This document shows, one piece after another, positions 8,114-17,284 of a DNA stretch of 60,583 bases; position 1 is the stretch's first letter; every line of letters starts with the position of its first letter. The DNA comes from CALCCV01 sp964388665 (lineage in GTDB: Bacteria; Bdellovibrionota; Bdellovibrionia; Bdellovibrionales; Bdellovibrionaceae). The translations under genes were made by a program, and so were the position numbers. Under the pieces are notes generated by a model. That model had not been told where the DNA came from. It saw only the letters and a list, made by a program, of their open reading frames with translations, and searched no databases. The DNA lies in NCBI GenBank assembly GCA_964388665.1, contig CAYMBJ010000019.1:1-60583 (forward strand), in the 5' to 3' direction.

Positions 8114-8911
8114 CTACTGGTTTCTTAGACCTGGAAGAAAAAAATCCCAATAAAGAATAGAGGCGAGACTATCAAAATGAATGTAAAGAATTGCACCTAA
8201 AACAATGAACGGGCCAAAGGGAATCATAGCCTTGAGGCCTTCTTTGCTTTTCAATGAAACTGCAATGCCAACGAGACTCCCAAGTACAGATGAAGATAAG
8301 ATCGTAAAAGGAATGCTTTGCCACCCCAAGAAAGCGCCAATCCATGCAAGAAGCTTGATGTCTCCCCCGCCCAGACCCTCTCGCTTTGTTAAGAGATAGT
8401 ATATACTGGCAATAGACCAAAGAAAGCCGCCACCAATGAGAATTCCAATGAGCGAGTCCAGCCAAGCTCGCTCTGAATTTAAAAAAGACAGACCAAAGCC
8501 AAGAACAATTCCCGAAAGACTTAGCTCATCTGGAATGATCATGTGATCGAGATCTATAAAGGCAACGATCACTAGACCAAATTGGAGAATCATAAGTTCA
8601 GCAGATTGCATGCTGAGACCAAATTTGTAATAGGTCGATGCAAAGAGAATTGCAGTCAAAGCTTCTACAATAGGGTAGCGAATCGAAATTCGTGTGCCAC
8701 AACCACGACACTTTCCGCGTAGTACAATCCAAGAAATAATGGGAATATTGTCATACCAAGAGATCTGTTTGTTACATTTTGGACATTTGGAGCGGGGGCT
8801 GACAACTGACTCGCCCAGCGGCAGTCGATGAATCACCACGTTGCCAAAGCTTCCAAGCAAGGCTCCCAAAAGGAAAGCAAAGGATGTAAAAAGGTCCACG
8901 GACTCTCCCAC
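8114..8911 (-). CDS. pilD: prepilin peptidase / N-methyltransferase
   Basis: This inner-membrane aspartyl protease cleaves type IV prepilins and pseudopilins and methylates the new N-terminus. The 265-residue product has the N-terminal domain with the zinc tetracysteine CPKC...CRGC (about residues 43-72). The two catalytic aspartates are in DLDHMIIPD and GGGDIKL. About seven membrane segments are visible. It uses a GTG start overlapping the ABC permease stop by one base, so it is coupled to the exporter upstream. No pilin gene lies in the window, so its substrates are encoded elsewhere. Confidence 0.95.
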   Translation of the reverse strand: MGESVDLFTSFAFLLGALLGSFGNVVIHRLPLGESVVSPRSKCPKCNKQISWYDNIPIISWIVLRGKCRGCGTRISIRYPIVEALTAILFASTYYKFGLSMQSAELMILQFGLVIVAFIDLDHMIIPDELSLSGIVLGFGLSFLNSERAWLDSLIGILIGGGFLWSIASIYYLLTKREGLGGGDIKLLAWIGAFLGWQSIPFTILSSSVLGSLVGIAVSLKSKEGLKAMIPFGPFIVLGAILYIHFDSLASILYWDFFLPGLRNQ

Positions 8912-9672
8912 TAGACAAAATCTCTTTTCTTAAAAAAAACCAGCGCTAAGCTCAGCGCAAAAAAACTCCAGACAAATGTATGGGCCGTTGCCCAAAGAAT
9001 TTCGTCCACAGGAGGAGGAAGCTCTAATATGAAGTAGTTCTTCCAGTTGAAGCGATAGAGATTCGGAATAATGAGTTTAAGACCTTTGATCGTGAGCATA
9101 AACTTTTCGTTGCCGCTTTGGGTCGCTAAAAACTCGACGTCGGGAAGCCAGTGACCTGCAAAGTATACCAAAATTGTAAAAGATAGAGCCAGAGTGGGAC
9201 GCACCATATTGCTCAGCAGAAAGGCCAAGGAGGCGACTATGGTGATCTGCAAGAGAGTCCCCAGGATTGGCACGAGACCTGTGACAAAATAGGCTGGAGA
9301 GCCTAAGAGCACCAGTACAAGCAGAGAAAGCCCAATGACCATGAGCGAAGCCACAGCCAAAGCGCCGAGAAACTTACCTAAGAGAAAGTTCATCCGCGAA
9401 ATGGGGCGAGCCAAAACAATCAAAATTGTTTGTTTTTCAAGCTCCTTGGCAATCACAAAAGAGCCGCTAAAGGCCACAAAAATCACAGACGCTAATTCTA
9501 CAGTACCAAATCCAATATCGGCGATCACTTTGGCTTGCTCTGCAAGTGTCAACTCGCCCAGAAGAAGACTCAGCAAGAGCAGCAACGCTCCCAAAGTGAT
9601 CATGACAAGAAATATCCTCTCACGCATCATCTCTAAAATTGTACACCGTGCAATCACCAAGGATTTTATCAC
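8911..9672 (-). CDS. ABC-2 type transporter permease
   Basis: This 253-residue membrane protein has about six hydrophobic segments and no soluble domain, matching ABC-2 (NatB/YhaP-like) permeases. Residues 15-38 and 70-95 hold the first two segments, joined by the short basic loop usual for the family, with the motif VLARPISRMNFLLGKFLG after the second. It overlaps the ATPase gene by four bases and pilD by one. The substrate is unknown. Location just ahead of the pilus genes raises a possible envelope role, but nothing shows it. Confidence 0.85.
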   Translation of the reverse strand: MIKSLVIARCTILEMMRERIFLVMITLGALLLLLSLLLGELTLAEQAKVIADIGFGTVELASVIFVAFSGSFVIAKELEKQTILIVLARPISRMNFLLGKFLGALAVASLMVIGLSLLVLVLLGSPAYFVTGLVPILGTLLQITIVASLAFLLSNMVRPTLALSFTILVYFAGHWLPDVEFLATQSGNEKFMLTIKGLKLIIPNLYRFNWKNYFILELPPPVDEILWATAHTFVWSFFALSLALVFFKKRDFV

Positions 9673-10430
9673 TCCTCCCTCTCAGGGTTCTGGCCCTTTA
9701 CCTTTTTGAAAGCTTTCTCTAAGGAAGCCTCCTCCGATACAAAGCTCTTCAGTGGACCGTTGTAGAGTATTCGACCATTATTTATTACGACCAAATCCTC
9801 ACAAAGCTCTTCCATATCCTGCAACAAGTGACTGCTAAAAAAGATGGAAGCGCCTCGCTGTAATTCGCGGGCCAGAATTTCTTTTACCAAAATTCGACCG
9901 TCTGGATCGAGTCCGGACATGGGCTCATCTAAGATCAAAAACTCGGGATGATTTAAAATCGCTTGAGCCAGGCCCGCTCGCTGCAACATCCCCTTGGAAA
10001 ACTGACGCAGCCGCTTATTCTTTGATTCTAACAGGTCAACCTGCTTCAAGACTTCGTCAGCACGAGCGACAAATTTTTCTCCACCAGCGTGCCCACACAG
10101 CTTCCAGTGAAAAAGTAAGAACTCTAGGCACGTCATAAATTCATAGAGATACGGTCGCTCAGGAAGGTACCCAATACGGCTCTTCGCTGCCAAGTTCAGC
10201 TCGCTGCCAAAAAACTCAATGTTGCCTTGGCCGATGCGAATAAATTGTAAAATGCATTTTAAGCTCGTGGTTTTTCCGGAGCCGTTATTACCAACAAAAC
10301 CAGTCGCTCGATTTGGATAAACATTAAAGGACAAATCATGTAGAACTTGTTTTGGCTTTTCCCAAAAAGAACCCGGAAAACTTTTCCTGAGACCCGTCAC
10401 TTTTAATATAGGTTGCAAATCAGAAGGCAT
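9669..10430 (-). CDS. ABC transporter ATP-binding protein
   Basis: This is the cytoplasmic ATPase partner of the permease that follows. The 253-residue product has Walker A GNNGSGKTT, Q-loop, signature FSKGMLQRAGLAQA, Walker B FLILDEPMSGLD and the switch histidine in FFSSHLLQDME, so it should be active. The sequence is closest in style to the CcmA/NatA group of ABC-2 exporters. It starts nine bases after the carB stop and may be read from the pyrimidine operon. Confidence 0.92.
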   Translation of the reverse strand: MPSDLQPILKVTGLRKSFPGSFWEKPKQVLHDLSFNVYPNRATGFVGNNGSGKTTSLKCILQFIRIGQGNIEFFGSELNLAAKSRIGYLPERPYLYEFMTCLEFLLFHWKLCGHAGGEKFVARADEVLKQVDLLESKNKRLRQFSKGMLQRAGLAQAILNHPEFLILDEPMSGLDPDGRILVKEILARELQRGASIFFSSHLLQDMEELCEDLVVINNGRILYNGPLKSFVSEEASLEKAFKKVKGQNPEREE

Positions 10431-10439
10431 ATCCTATTT

Positions 10440-13400
10440 TTACAGGGGCGCCACCGTCATTGGCAATGAAGAATGATCATTCACTCTCTTCAATGCTTGA
10501 ACAAAAACCTCCGCAGCATCCGACTCTGTTAGGCAGGGTATTGAGTAATCTATGCATGCTCGACGAATGTCGAAGCTGGCCTCAATGGAGCGCCTTCCGC
10601 TGGTGGTATTTATAACCAATGCAACATTTCCGGAGCGGATATGATCCACACAATGAGGACGGCCCTCATGAACTTTTTTAAGAGCTTCGCACTCTAGACC
10701 ATGGTCTTGAAAAAACTTTGCCGTACCGCGAGTCGCTGACAATTGAAATCCCAATGTGTGCAAATTTTTTGCTAGCACCAGCATGAGTTCCTTGTCCTTT
10801 TCGCGAAGTGAAAAGAAGACTTCACCTTTTTCTGGAAACTTATAATGACTGGAGAAAAAAGCTTTGGCGAGCGCCTCTGGATATGAGTCGCCACGACCCA
10901 TGGATTCGCCAGTGCTTTTCATTTCTGGTCCGAGAATGGAATCGGCTTCGGGAAATTTTTTGAATGGAAAAACCACTCCTTTTACACAAATTTTTGTCAT
11001 GTCTCGCCAAGTGCGCGCACTGTCAGGAGCTTCTAGCCCCAGCATTCCGGCAATTCCCCATTCAATGAGAGGGACTGCCGCGGCTTTGGCGATAAAAGGT
11101 ACGGAGCGCGAACTGCGCGGATTGGCTTCAATCACATAAATAACATCATCTTTGATTGCCAACTGAAGGTTCAGAAAGCCCTGTATATCCAGCTCTTTTG
11201 CAAGAAGTAGAGATACCTCTTCAATTTTAGCCTGGGTGGCTGGTTTTAATCGCTGCGGTGGAATCACTCCCATACTATCGCCGGAGTGAACACCAGCGGC
11301 TTCAATGTGTTCAATAATTCCGCCGACGCGGAACCAATCCTTACCATTGCCGACAATATCAATGTCGACTTCTAGGGCCCCATCTAGAAATTGGTCCAAA
11401 TAGCAGGGGCTGTCAGCGTTAATAAATTCTGAGTACTTGGTGAAATAGCTGCTCAATTCTTCGGAGTTCTCCAAAACTTCCATCCGCCTACCCCCTAGCA
11501 CGTAGGAGGGACGGATGATCAACGGGAAACCGACCTTGCTGGCAAACCGATTGGCCTGATCAAGGTCTCTGACCATTTCAGACTGGGGAATCTCTAAATT
11601 GAGCCGCAAACACAAATCACTAAAGCGTCGACGATCTTCTGCGAGATCAATGGTGTCCAGTTGAGATCCCAAGAGAATATGCCCCAGCGCAACCAAGGGT
11701 CCTGCTAAATTTATTGGAGTCTGTCCACCCAACTGCGCAACAAAACGATTCGAGCTCGTCGCACGCATGACTTCATGAATGTGTTCGGTGGTCAAAGGCT
11801 CGAAAAATAAGGCGTCGGAGGTATCGTAATCCGTAGAAACCGTTTCAGGATTTGAGTTGATCATGATCACTCTCTTGCCAAATTTTTGCAGAGAAATCAC
11901 ACCACGAACGCAACTGTAATCAAACTCAATGCCCTGGCCAATGCGATTGGGCCCTGACCCAATGATCACAATGGAATCGTCTAACTTCACTTGCAAACGC
12001 GAATATTGAGATTGAGGATCTGACCAATAGGTGGAGTAGTAGTACGGAGTGTTCGACTCGAACTCGCCGGCACAGGTATCTATGGGTAAAAACGCTGGAT
12101 GGATATTGAATTTTTCGCGCAGAGTGAAAATCTCTTTTGCGGATTGCCCGGTGAGGCGTGCAATGCGTGCGTCCGTAAAACCAATGCGCTTTGCTCGCTT
12201 AAGAATTTCATGGTCCACTTTTGTGGTGGACGCCAACTCAGTTTCAAAAGCGACAATTCCCTGAATTTGTTCTAAAAACCAGGGCGTAAACTGGGTCAAC
12301 TCGTAGATTTCAGCCACGGTCATGCCCTTGCGAAATGCTGTCAGTATTTGATAGATCTGTTGCGAATTTGGCGAGGTCAAGAGCTCTGGCTGATAATTGA
12401 CATCAGGTATGGCTTCGGAATGATTCTCTGTCGAAGCCAGCGCCTTCATGAGCGATTCCTGAAAGGTTCTGCCAATGGCCATGACTTCGCCGACACTTTT
12501 CATTTGCGTCGTCAAATAGTCTCGGGAACCACGAAACTTTTCAAAGGCAAAGCGCGGAATTTTTGTGACGACGTAGTCAAGAGCTGGTTCAAACGCACAA
12601 GGCGTCTTTAGGGTGATGTCATTTTTCAATTCATCCAAGGTCTTGCCGATAGCCAGTAAGGCGGCAATTTTAGCGATCGGAAAACCCGTAGCCTTGCTAG
12701 CAAGTGCCGAAGAACGGCTCACGCGAGGATTCATTTCGATAACCACCCGCTCTTTTGTTGTGGGATGCACAGCAAACTGGATGTTGGCACCGCCAGTTTC
12801 AACACCCACCTCATTGACGATTTTGTAAGCCTCATCACGCATGGCTTGATACTCTTGATCAGAAAGTGTTTGGATTGGCGCAACCGTAATGGAATCCCCA
12901 GTATGAACTCCGCAAGGGTTGAGATTTTCGATCGAGCATATAACAACAAACGTGCCCTTGTGGTCACGCATCACTTCAAGCTCAAACTCTTTCCATCCGA
13001 GAATGGACTCTTCGACCAAAACTTCGGATGTGGGACTTTCGTGAAGAGCAGTGACAATCATTTTGCGATACTCTTCTGCCGAAAAAGCGATTCCACCGCC
13101 GCCACCGCCGAGCGTAAAGTTGGGCCGCAAAATCAGAGGAAATCCCAGCTCTGACTCCACCTCTAAACTCTGTTCAAAATTGCGCACCAGAAAACTTCGA
13201 GGATATTTGGCGCCGACACGATCCAATATTCCACGAAAAATCTCGCGATCTTCAGCGGCGTTGATCACTTCGGGAATCGCTCCCAAAAGACGCACATTGT
13301 GTTTTGTCAGAATGCCGCGATTGTGAAGCTCGAGAGCTAGATTCAAGGCTGTTTGCCCGCCAAGGGTTGGGATCAAACTGTCTGGCTTTTCTTTTTCGAT

Positions 13401-13634
13401 GATCTTTTCTAAAAACTCAGGCAAGAGAGGTTCCACATAGACCCGCGTAGCCAACTCAGGGTCTGTCATAATTGTGGCGGGATTCGAGTTCACAAGTACA
13501 ACCTCTAGGCCCTCTTTCATAAGAGCTTTGCAAGCCTGAGTTCCGGAGTAGTCAAACTCGCAGGCCTGACCAATGGCAATTGGGCCACTACCGATAATCA
13601 ATACTTTCTTGATTTCACTTATACTCTGCTTCAC
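10440..13634 (-). CDS. carB: carbamoyl-phosphate synthase large subunit
   Basis: CarB makes carbamoyl phosphate from bicarbonate, ATP and glutamine-derived ammonia for pyrimidine and arginine synthesis. The 1064-residue protein has the expected duplicated architecture. Each half has a pre-ATP-grasp/ATP-grasp unit (IGSGPIAIGQACEFDYSG at about 14 and IGSGPNRIGQGIEFDYS at about 559). A C-terminal MGS-like allosteric domain begins near residue 935. Length is normal. It is the last pyrimidine gene of the cluster, separated from carA by an unknown gene. Confidence 0.98.
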   Translation of the reverse strand: MKQSISEIKKVLIIGSGPIAIGQACEFDYSGTQACKALMKEGLEVVLVNSNPATIMTDPELATRVYVEPLLPEFLEKIIEKEKPDSLIPTLGGQTALNLALELHNRGILTKHNVRLLGAIPEVINAAEDREIFRGILDRVGAKYPRSFLVRNFEQSLEVESELGFPLILRPNFTLGGGGGGIAFSAEEYRKMIVTALHESPTSEVLVEESILGWKEFELEVMRDHKGTFVVICSIENLNPCGVHTGDSITVAPIQTLSDQEYQAMRDEAYKIVNEVGVETGGANIQFAVHPTTKERVVIEMNPRVSRSSALASKATGFPIAKIAALLAIGKTLDELKNDITLKTPCAFEPALDYVVTKIPRFAFEKFRGSRDYLTTQMKSVGEVMAIGRTFQESLMKALASTENHSEAIPDVNYQPELLTSPNSQQIYQILTAFRKGMTVAEIYELTQFTPWFLEQIQGIVAFETELASTTKVDHEILKRAKRIGFTDARIARLTGQSAKEIFTLREKFNIHPAFLPIDTCAGEFESNTPYYYSTYWSDPQSQYSRLQVKLDDSIVIIGSGPNRIGQGIEFDYSCVRGVISLQKFGKRVIMINSNPETVSTDYDTSDALFFEPLTTEHIHEVMRATSSNRFVAQLGGQTPINLAGPLVALGHILLGSQLDTIDLAEDRRRFSDLCLRLNLEIPQSEMVRDLDQANRFASKVGFPLIIRPSYVLGGRRMEVLENSEELSSYFTKYSEFINADSPCYLDQFLDGALEVDIDIVGNGKDWFRVGGIIEHIEAAGVHSGDSMGVIPPQRLKPATQAKIEEVSLLLAKELDIQGFLNLQLAIKDDVIYVIEANPRSSRSVPFIAKAAAVPLIEWGIAGMLGLEAPDSARTWRDMTKICVKGVVFPFKKFPEADSILGPEMKSTGESMGRGDSYPEALAKAFFSSHYKFPEKGEVFFSLREKDKELMLVLAKNLHTLGFQLSATRGTAKFFQDHGLECEALKKVHEGRPHCVDHIRSGNVALVINTTSGRRSIEASFDIRRACIDYSIPCLTESDAAEVFVQALKRVNDHSSLPMTVAPL

Positions 13635-13705
13635 CCTTACCTGCCCCGTCCCAAATTTATTTGCTCTCTTGTCATTGCTCTTTATTCATTGTTCCCAGTC
13701 TGCGA

Positions 13706-14338
13706 TCAGACGGCTGAGTATATCAGCTCTGGCTTCACGTGCCGATATTGGTCCAATTTAAATCTCTTTTTAGCCAAGCGTAGGAGAAACTCTTCTACAT
13801 TTAGATCCGGATTCTTCTGATACTTTTTCACTTCTAAGAGGATGAATTTTTTGGCCTCGCTGGGATGAAAGCAAAATCCTTTCGTAAAAATCCATGAGCC
13901 TTCAATGGGAACCAATCTCGCCTCAAAAAACTCGCCCCCTTCAAAACCAAAGGTCCACGGGTTTTTTTCGATCATAATCTTGTCTTTGCGAATCAGATCA
14001 CGGATATAGAGGCTATTGTCTTTGATTTTAAGAAACTCAAAAATCGAATGCCGATTTTGTTCCAAGACCTTTAGCATCTGCAATTCTTCATCACTAAATC
14101 TCAGTTCGCGAATAAAATGGCAGGCTTTTAAAGGTGGCTGACCAAAGCCAGAAAGCTCGCGATTGAAAAAGTACCAATCATAAAACTGTGACATCCGTTG
14201 CTCAAAGAGTTCGACTTTGTCTTCGAGAATTTTCACATTCTCAAAAAATTCGACTTTTGCTTCGTGAAGCTCTTCTTGAAACCCTGGGCCAGCAAAATGT
14301 TGCAGTATCTTTTGCATTACCTGATCAATGATTTCCAT
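13706..14338 (-). CDS. hypothetical protein between carA and carB
   Basis: The start chosen is the ATG at 14336-14338 (AAAGGA seven bases upstream), giving 210 aa; the frame is open for 15 further codons. The gene overlaps the carA stop by 14 bases, implying translational coupling. The product is soluble, with no signal or membrane segment. A helical, Glu/Lys/Phe-rich N-terminal part (about 1-70, coiled-coil-like) is followed by a mixed domain with GFEGGEFFEARLVP near the middle. No known family was recognised. Carrying a gene between the two CPSase subunits is unusual and hints at a link to pyrimidine metabolism, but that is inference. Confidence 0.75.
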   Translation of the reverse strand: MEIIDQVMQKILQHFAGPGFQEELHEAKVEFFENVKILEDKVELFEQRMSQFYDWYFFNRELSGFGQPPLKACHFIRELRFSDEELQMLKVLEQNRHSIFEFLKIKDNSLYIRDLIRKDKIMIEKNPWTFGFEGGEFFEARLVPIEGSWIFTKGFCFHPSEAKKFILLEVKKYQKNPDLNVEEFLLRLAKKRFKLDQYRHVKPELIYSAV

Positions 14339-15398
14339 ATACAATCCTTTGTATAAATTGTTCAAAAATGACTCCCGCATCATGGGGACCTGGACAACTC
14401 TCTGGATGAAACTGAACGCTCAAGAACTTTTTATTTGCATCAAATAGGCCAGCTACAGTGTTATCATTGATATTCACATGTGAAACAGATATTCCTTGCG
14501 GAAGTGATTTTTCGTCGACAGCATATCCATGGTTTTGGGCAGAAACATACACGCGATTATTAAAACTATCCCGAATGGGATGATTCGAACCGCGGTGGCC
14601 AAACTTTAACTTGTAGGTCTTCGCACCAAGCGCAAGTGCCAGAATCTGATGTCCCATACAAATTCCAATCAAGGGTACCTTGCCTATGAGTTCTTTCACG
14701 GTTGTGACTGCATCAACCACGCGACTAGGATCTCCCGGACCATTGGTCAACATCACAAAATCAGGTTGATGGGACATCACCTGATCCAGCGAAGCTCGAG
14801 AATTAAGAATTATGACTTCGGAGCACTGTTCGGTGAGTTTACGCAAGATATTTTCTTTAACGCCATAGTCTAAAACCACACATCTCGGGCCCACCAAAAG
14901 ACCCTTGCGAGTCTCCTCACTCTTGCGTGATACTTGATACACCCAATCTTCGTCTTTCGTTTTTTCTTTTTCGATAAGCAATTTCGCTATCTGCCTGGCT
15001 TCGTCTTCGGTGTTTGCCTGCACCAGCGCTCCCCACGGAGTGCCTTTTGAGCGCAAGCACAGCACCAATTCGCGAGTGTCAATTTCATCAATAGTCGGAA
15101 CATCATTCTTTTGCAAAAGTGCTAACCAAGAGTAATCCGCCACTGATTTCTGCATTTGCACACAAGCGAAACCTTGTATCCAAATCCGATCTGATTCCCA
15201 AACATCTGCCGCAACCCCGTAATTTCCCTGCATCGGAGCGGTCATCACCATGATTTGCGAATAGTAAGAAGGATCCGTTGCAATCTCCTCATAGCCAGAG
15301 TGAGAGGTATTGAACACCACCTCTCCTGCCTTGGGCTGCCCGCCTAACCATCTGCCAGGAAAGACCTCTCCCGATTCTAAAACAATATATCCCTGCAT
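14325..15398 (-). CDS. carA: carbamoyl-phosphate synthase small subunit
   Basis: CarA is the glutaminase subunit that feeds ammonia to CarB. The 357-residue product has the N-terminal CPSase small-chain domain (TSHSGYEEIATDPSYYSQI) and a C-terminal class I amidotransferase. The nucleophile elbow is GICMGHQ and the His/Glu pair lies in QFHPES. Length is slightly below the E. coli protein but complete. It starts 12 bases after the pyrB stop, so pyrB-carA-x-carB is likely one transcript. Confidence 0.97.
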   Translation of the reverse strand: MQGYIVLESGEVFPGRWLGGQPKAGEVVFNTSHSGYEEIATDPSYYSQIMVMTAPMQGNYGVAADVWESDRIWIQGFACVQMQKSVADYSWLALLQKNDVPTIDEIDTRELVLCLRSKGTPWGALVQANTEDEARQIAKLLIEKEKTKDEDWVYQVSRKSEETRKGLLVGPRCVVLDYGVKENILRKLTEQCSEVIILNSRASLDQVMSHQPDFVMLTNGPGDPSRVVDAVTTVKELIGKVPLIGICMGHQILALALGAKTYKLKFGHRGSNHPIRDSFNNRVYVSAQNHGYAVDEKSLPQGISVSHVNINDNTVAGLFDANKKFLSVQFHPESCPGPHDAGVIFEQFIQRIVYGNH

Positions 15399-15410
15399 CC
15401 CTCTGAGCTC

Positions 15411-16478
15411 CTAAACTTGACTCACCAAAGCGCGTCTCACTCTCACACCGTTGGCGACTTGTTCATGTATGCGGCACCGTTTGTCTGACAGAACTTTGCG
15501 CTCCAACTCCAAACCGAAATCCACTGGTCCAGGATGAAGTATAAGAGCATTTTGCTTCAATAGCTTCTGTCGAATTGGGTTTAAGCCAAATTCAATTTTA
15601 ATATTGTCAAATCCATAACCTTGGCTATGCCGTTCTTTTTGATACCTCAAAAAAACCACTGCGTCTGCCCACTTGAGGCCATCTTCGAGCTTTTCGAACT
15701 GGTTATCAACACTACGGCTCACCTTGCTATCAGAAGTAGGGAGCAAAAAGGACGGGGCGCTCACGCCGATACGATACCCTAGGATCTGGCTCAGTTCGGC
15801 ATGAGAAGAAAAAACGCGACTGTGCAGAACATCGCCGACGAAGAGGACCTTTAAATCTGCCAATTGTGGTCGAAGCTCCCTAAGTGTGAGCGCATCTAAC
15901 AGCGCCTGTGTCGGATGGGCCATTGACCCCCACCCACCGCAATATATCGGAGCTTTTACAAATTTTGATACCTCCAAGAAAGGAAAGTTGGCATCACCTC
16001 GAATAACAAAGGCATCAATACCCATAGCTTCAATGTTCAGAACTGTGTCCAAAAAAGTCTCGCCTTTTTCCAAACTCGTCCTTTCAGTGCCCTCGATTGC
16101 AATGACATCAAATCCCTCTTGCTTGAATGCCAACTCAAAGCTCAAGCGAGTGCGGGTGGATGGTTCGAAGAACAGCAGTGCCGCCCGTTTGCGATTGGCG
16201 ACTTTTGCTGACTTTGCCAAGTCAATACTATGGGCGCGATCCAAGAATGCATAGACTTGGCCACGACCAAGATGAGCAAGGGATATGATAGAGGTGCCAA
16301 ACACAGCGGTCTGGGATCTTGAAATCGGCTTTGCTTTTGCAACTGATCTAACTGTGACGGGCGGTTTTGCACTTGTTTTGGCTTTTGCTTTAGCAATTGC
16401 CCGTGCATTGGATTTACTGATCACTTCTGAATTTTTGGGAATTCTCGATTTCTGAGAACTATTTTTTGATCTCGGCAT
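15411..16478 (-). CDS. pyrB: aspartate carbamoyltransferase with basic N-terminal extension
   Basis: PyrB condenses carbamoyl phosphate with aspartate, the committed step of pyrimidine synthesis. The carbamoyl-phosphate loop FFEPSTRTRLSFE is intact, HPTQALLDAL is present, and FLRYQKERH matches the catalytic-chain pattern. The usual HPGPMNRG is HPGPVDFG here, so an Arg of that motif is missing. The first 57 residues form a Lys/Ala-rich, low-complexity tail not found in typical PyrB, whose core would begin near residue 58. A promoter-like pair sits almost on the start codon, so either the mRNA is nearly leaderless or translation starts further in. Ornithine carbamoyltransferase was considered, but the context with carAB favours PyrB. 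Confidence 0.88.
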   Translation of the reverse strand: MPRSKNSSQKSRIPKNSEVISKSNARAIAKAKAKTSAKPPVTVRSVAKAKPISRSQTAVFGTSIISLAHLGRGQVYAFLDRAHSIDLAKSAKVANRKRAALLFFEPSTRTRLSFELAFKQEGFDVIAIEGTERTSLEKGETFLDTVLNIEAMGIDAFVIRGDANFPFLEVSKFVKAPIYCGGWGSMAHPTQALLDALTLRELRPQLADLKVLFVGDVLHSRVFSSHAELSQILGYRIGVSAPSFLLPTSDSKVSRSVDNQFEKLEDGLKWADAVVFLRYQKERHSQGYGFDNIKIEFGLNPIRQKLLKQNALILHPGPVDFGLELERKVLSDKRCRIHEQVANGVRVRRALVSQV

Positions 16479-16487
16479 CGAGGACCC

Positions 16488-16516
16488 AGCCTATTGGATA
16501 CCCTATGGAGCGTCAA
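16488..16516 (-). promoter_or_regulatory. candidate promoter for pyrB-carA-carB
   Basis: On the minus strand TTGACG (16511-16516) and TAGGCT (16488-16493) are separated by 17 bases. The predicted start point is only about three bases before the annotated pyrB ATG, leaving no room for a ribosome binding site. The same TTGACN-N17-TAGNNT layout occurs ahead of metK. Confidence 0.45.
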
Positions 16517-16541
16517 CCGGAATTATGGGATTCTTTGGTAC

Positions 16542-17267
16542 CTATTGAACTGAGCTGACTCGCTTGAAGAGCCGCTTCGGCCTCAACGTCGCAGGATTGC
16601 AGACAAAGCTGGCATTGGCGAGCATTTCGTCGCAACTGAGCCATATAATCCACGCTTTGCCACGAATGAACCGCTCCGGAACAAAGCCCCAAGAACGGCT
16701 GTCTAAGGATTGGTGACGATTATCACCCATAAAGAAATACTCGCCCTCTGGAACGGCAAACTCTTGGTCTTTGAATGCATCCTCCTCGGCAGGATCATCG
16801 TTAGAAAATCGCGTAAGGTGCGTAACCGAGCCTAAGTCTTCTTGAAAATAAGAAAAATTACTACTGTCCTCATCATTGCTCGGCTTTGTTGCTCGAAGTT
16901 TTGCACTTTCGCCATTTATGGTGATGCGGCCATCGCGAACATGAATTGAATCGCCCGGAATGCCAATGAGCCTTTTCACGTAAAATAGGTCAGGATTGGG
17001 TGGGTATTTAAATACCACGACATCGCCTCGTTGCGGTTTGGCCCACATCAAGAGCCAATCATCTGACCAGGGCCACTTTAGCCCATATCCCAACTTATTG
17101 ACGAGAATGTGGTCATGGACTTTTAAGGTAGGAATCATACTTCCGGAGGGAATTACAAAAGGTTCAAGAACTGCCCAGCGGAAGGCAAAGACCAACAGGA
17201 GCGGCCATACCAAAGAGTATACCCCTTGCCACCAAGTACCACGCAGATCTCGCCTTGATTCAGCCAT
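16542..17267 (-). CDS. lepB: signal peptidase I (second of two)
   Basis: Signal peptidase I removes signal peptides from exported proteins at the inner membrane. The 241-residue product has one N-terminal membrane segment (about 14-32). The catalytic serine is in PSGSMIPTL and the general-base lysine in YVKRLIGIPGD. The late box GDNRHQSLDSRSWGFVP is present. It is 17 bases downstream of another lepB and shares the same C-terminal pattern, so the two look like a tandem duplication. Both copies keep their catalytic residues. Confidence 0.95.
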   Translation of the reverse strand: MAESRRDLRGTWWQGVYSLVWPLLLVFAFRWAVLEPFVIPSGSMIPTLKVHDHILVNKLGYGLKWPWSDDWLLMWAKPQRGDVVVFKYPPNPDLFYVKRLIGIPGDSIHVRDGRITINGESAKLRATKPSNDEDSSNFSYFQEDLGSVTHLTRFSNDDPAEEDAFKDQEFAVPEGEYFFMGDNRHQSLDSRSWGFVPERFIRGKAWIIWLSCDEMLANASFVCNPATLRPKRLFKRVSSVQ

Positions 17268-17284
17268 GCTGATTGAGCCTCATA

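Noticed and set aside
2427..8911. Possibility that the pil genes are a type II secretion operon
   Set aside because: pilM (actin-like), pilN, pilO, pilP and a PilQ with an AMIN domain in this order define type IV pili; no gspE-M-type genes are present.
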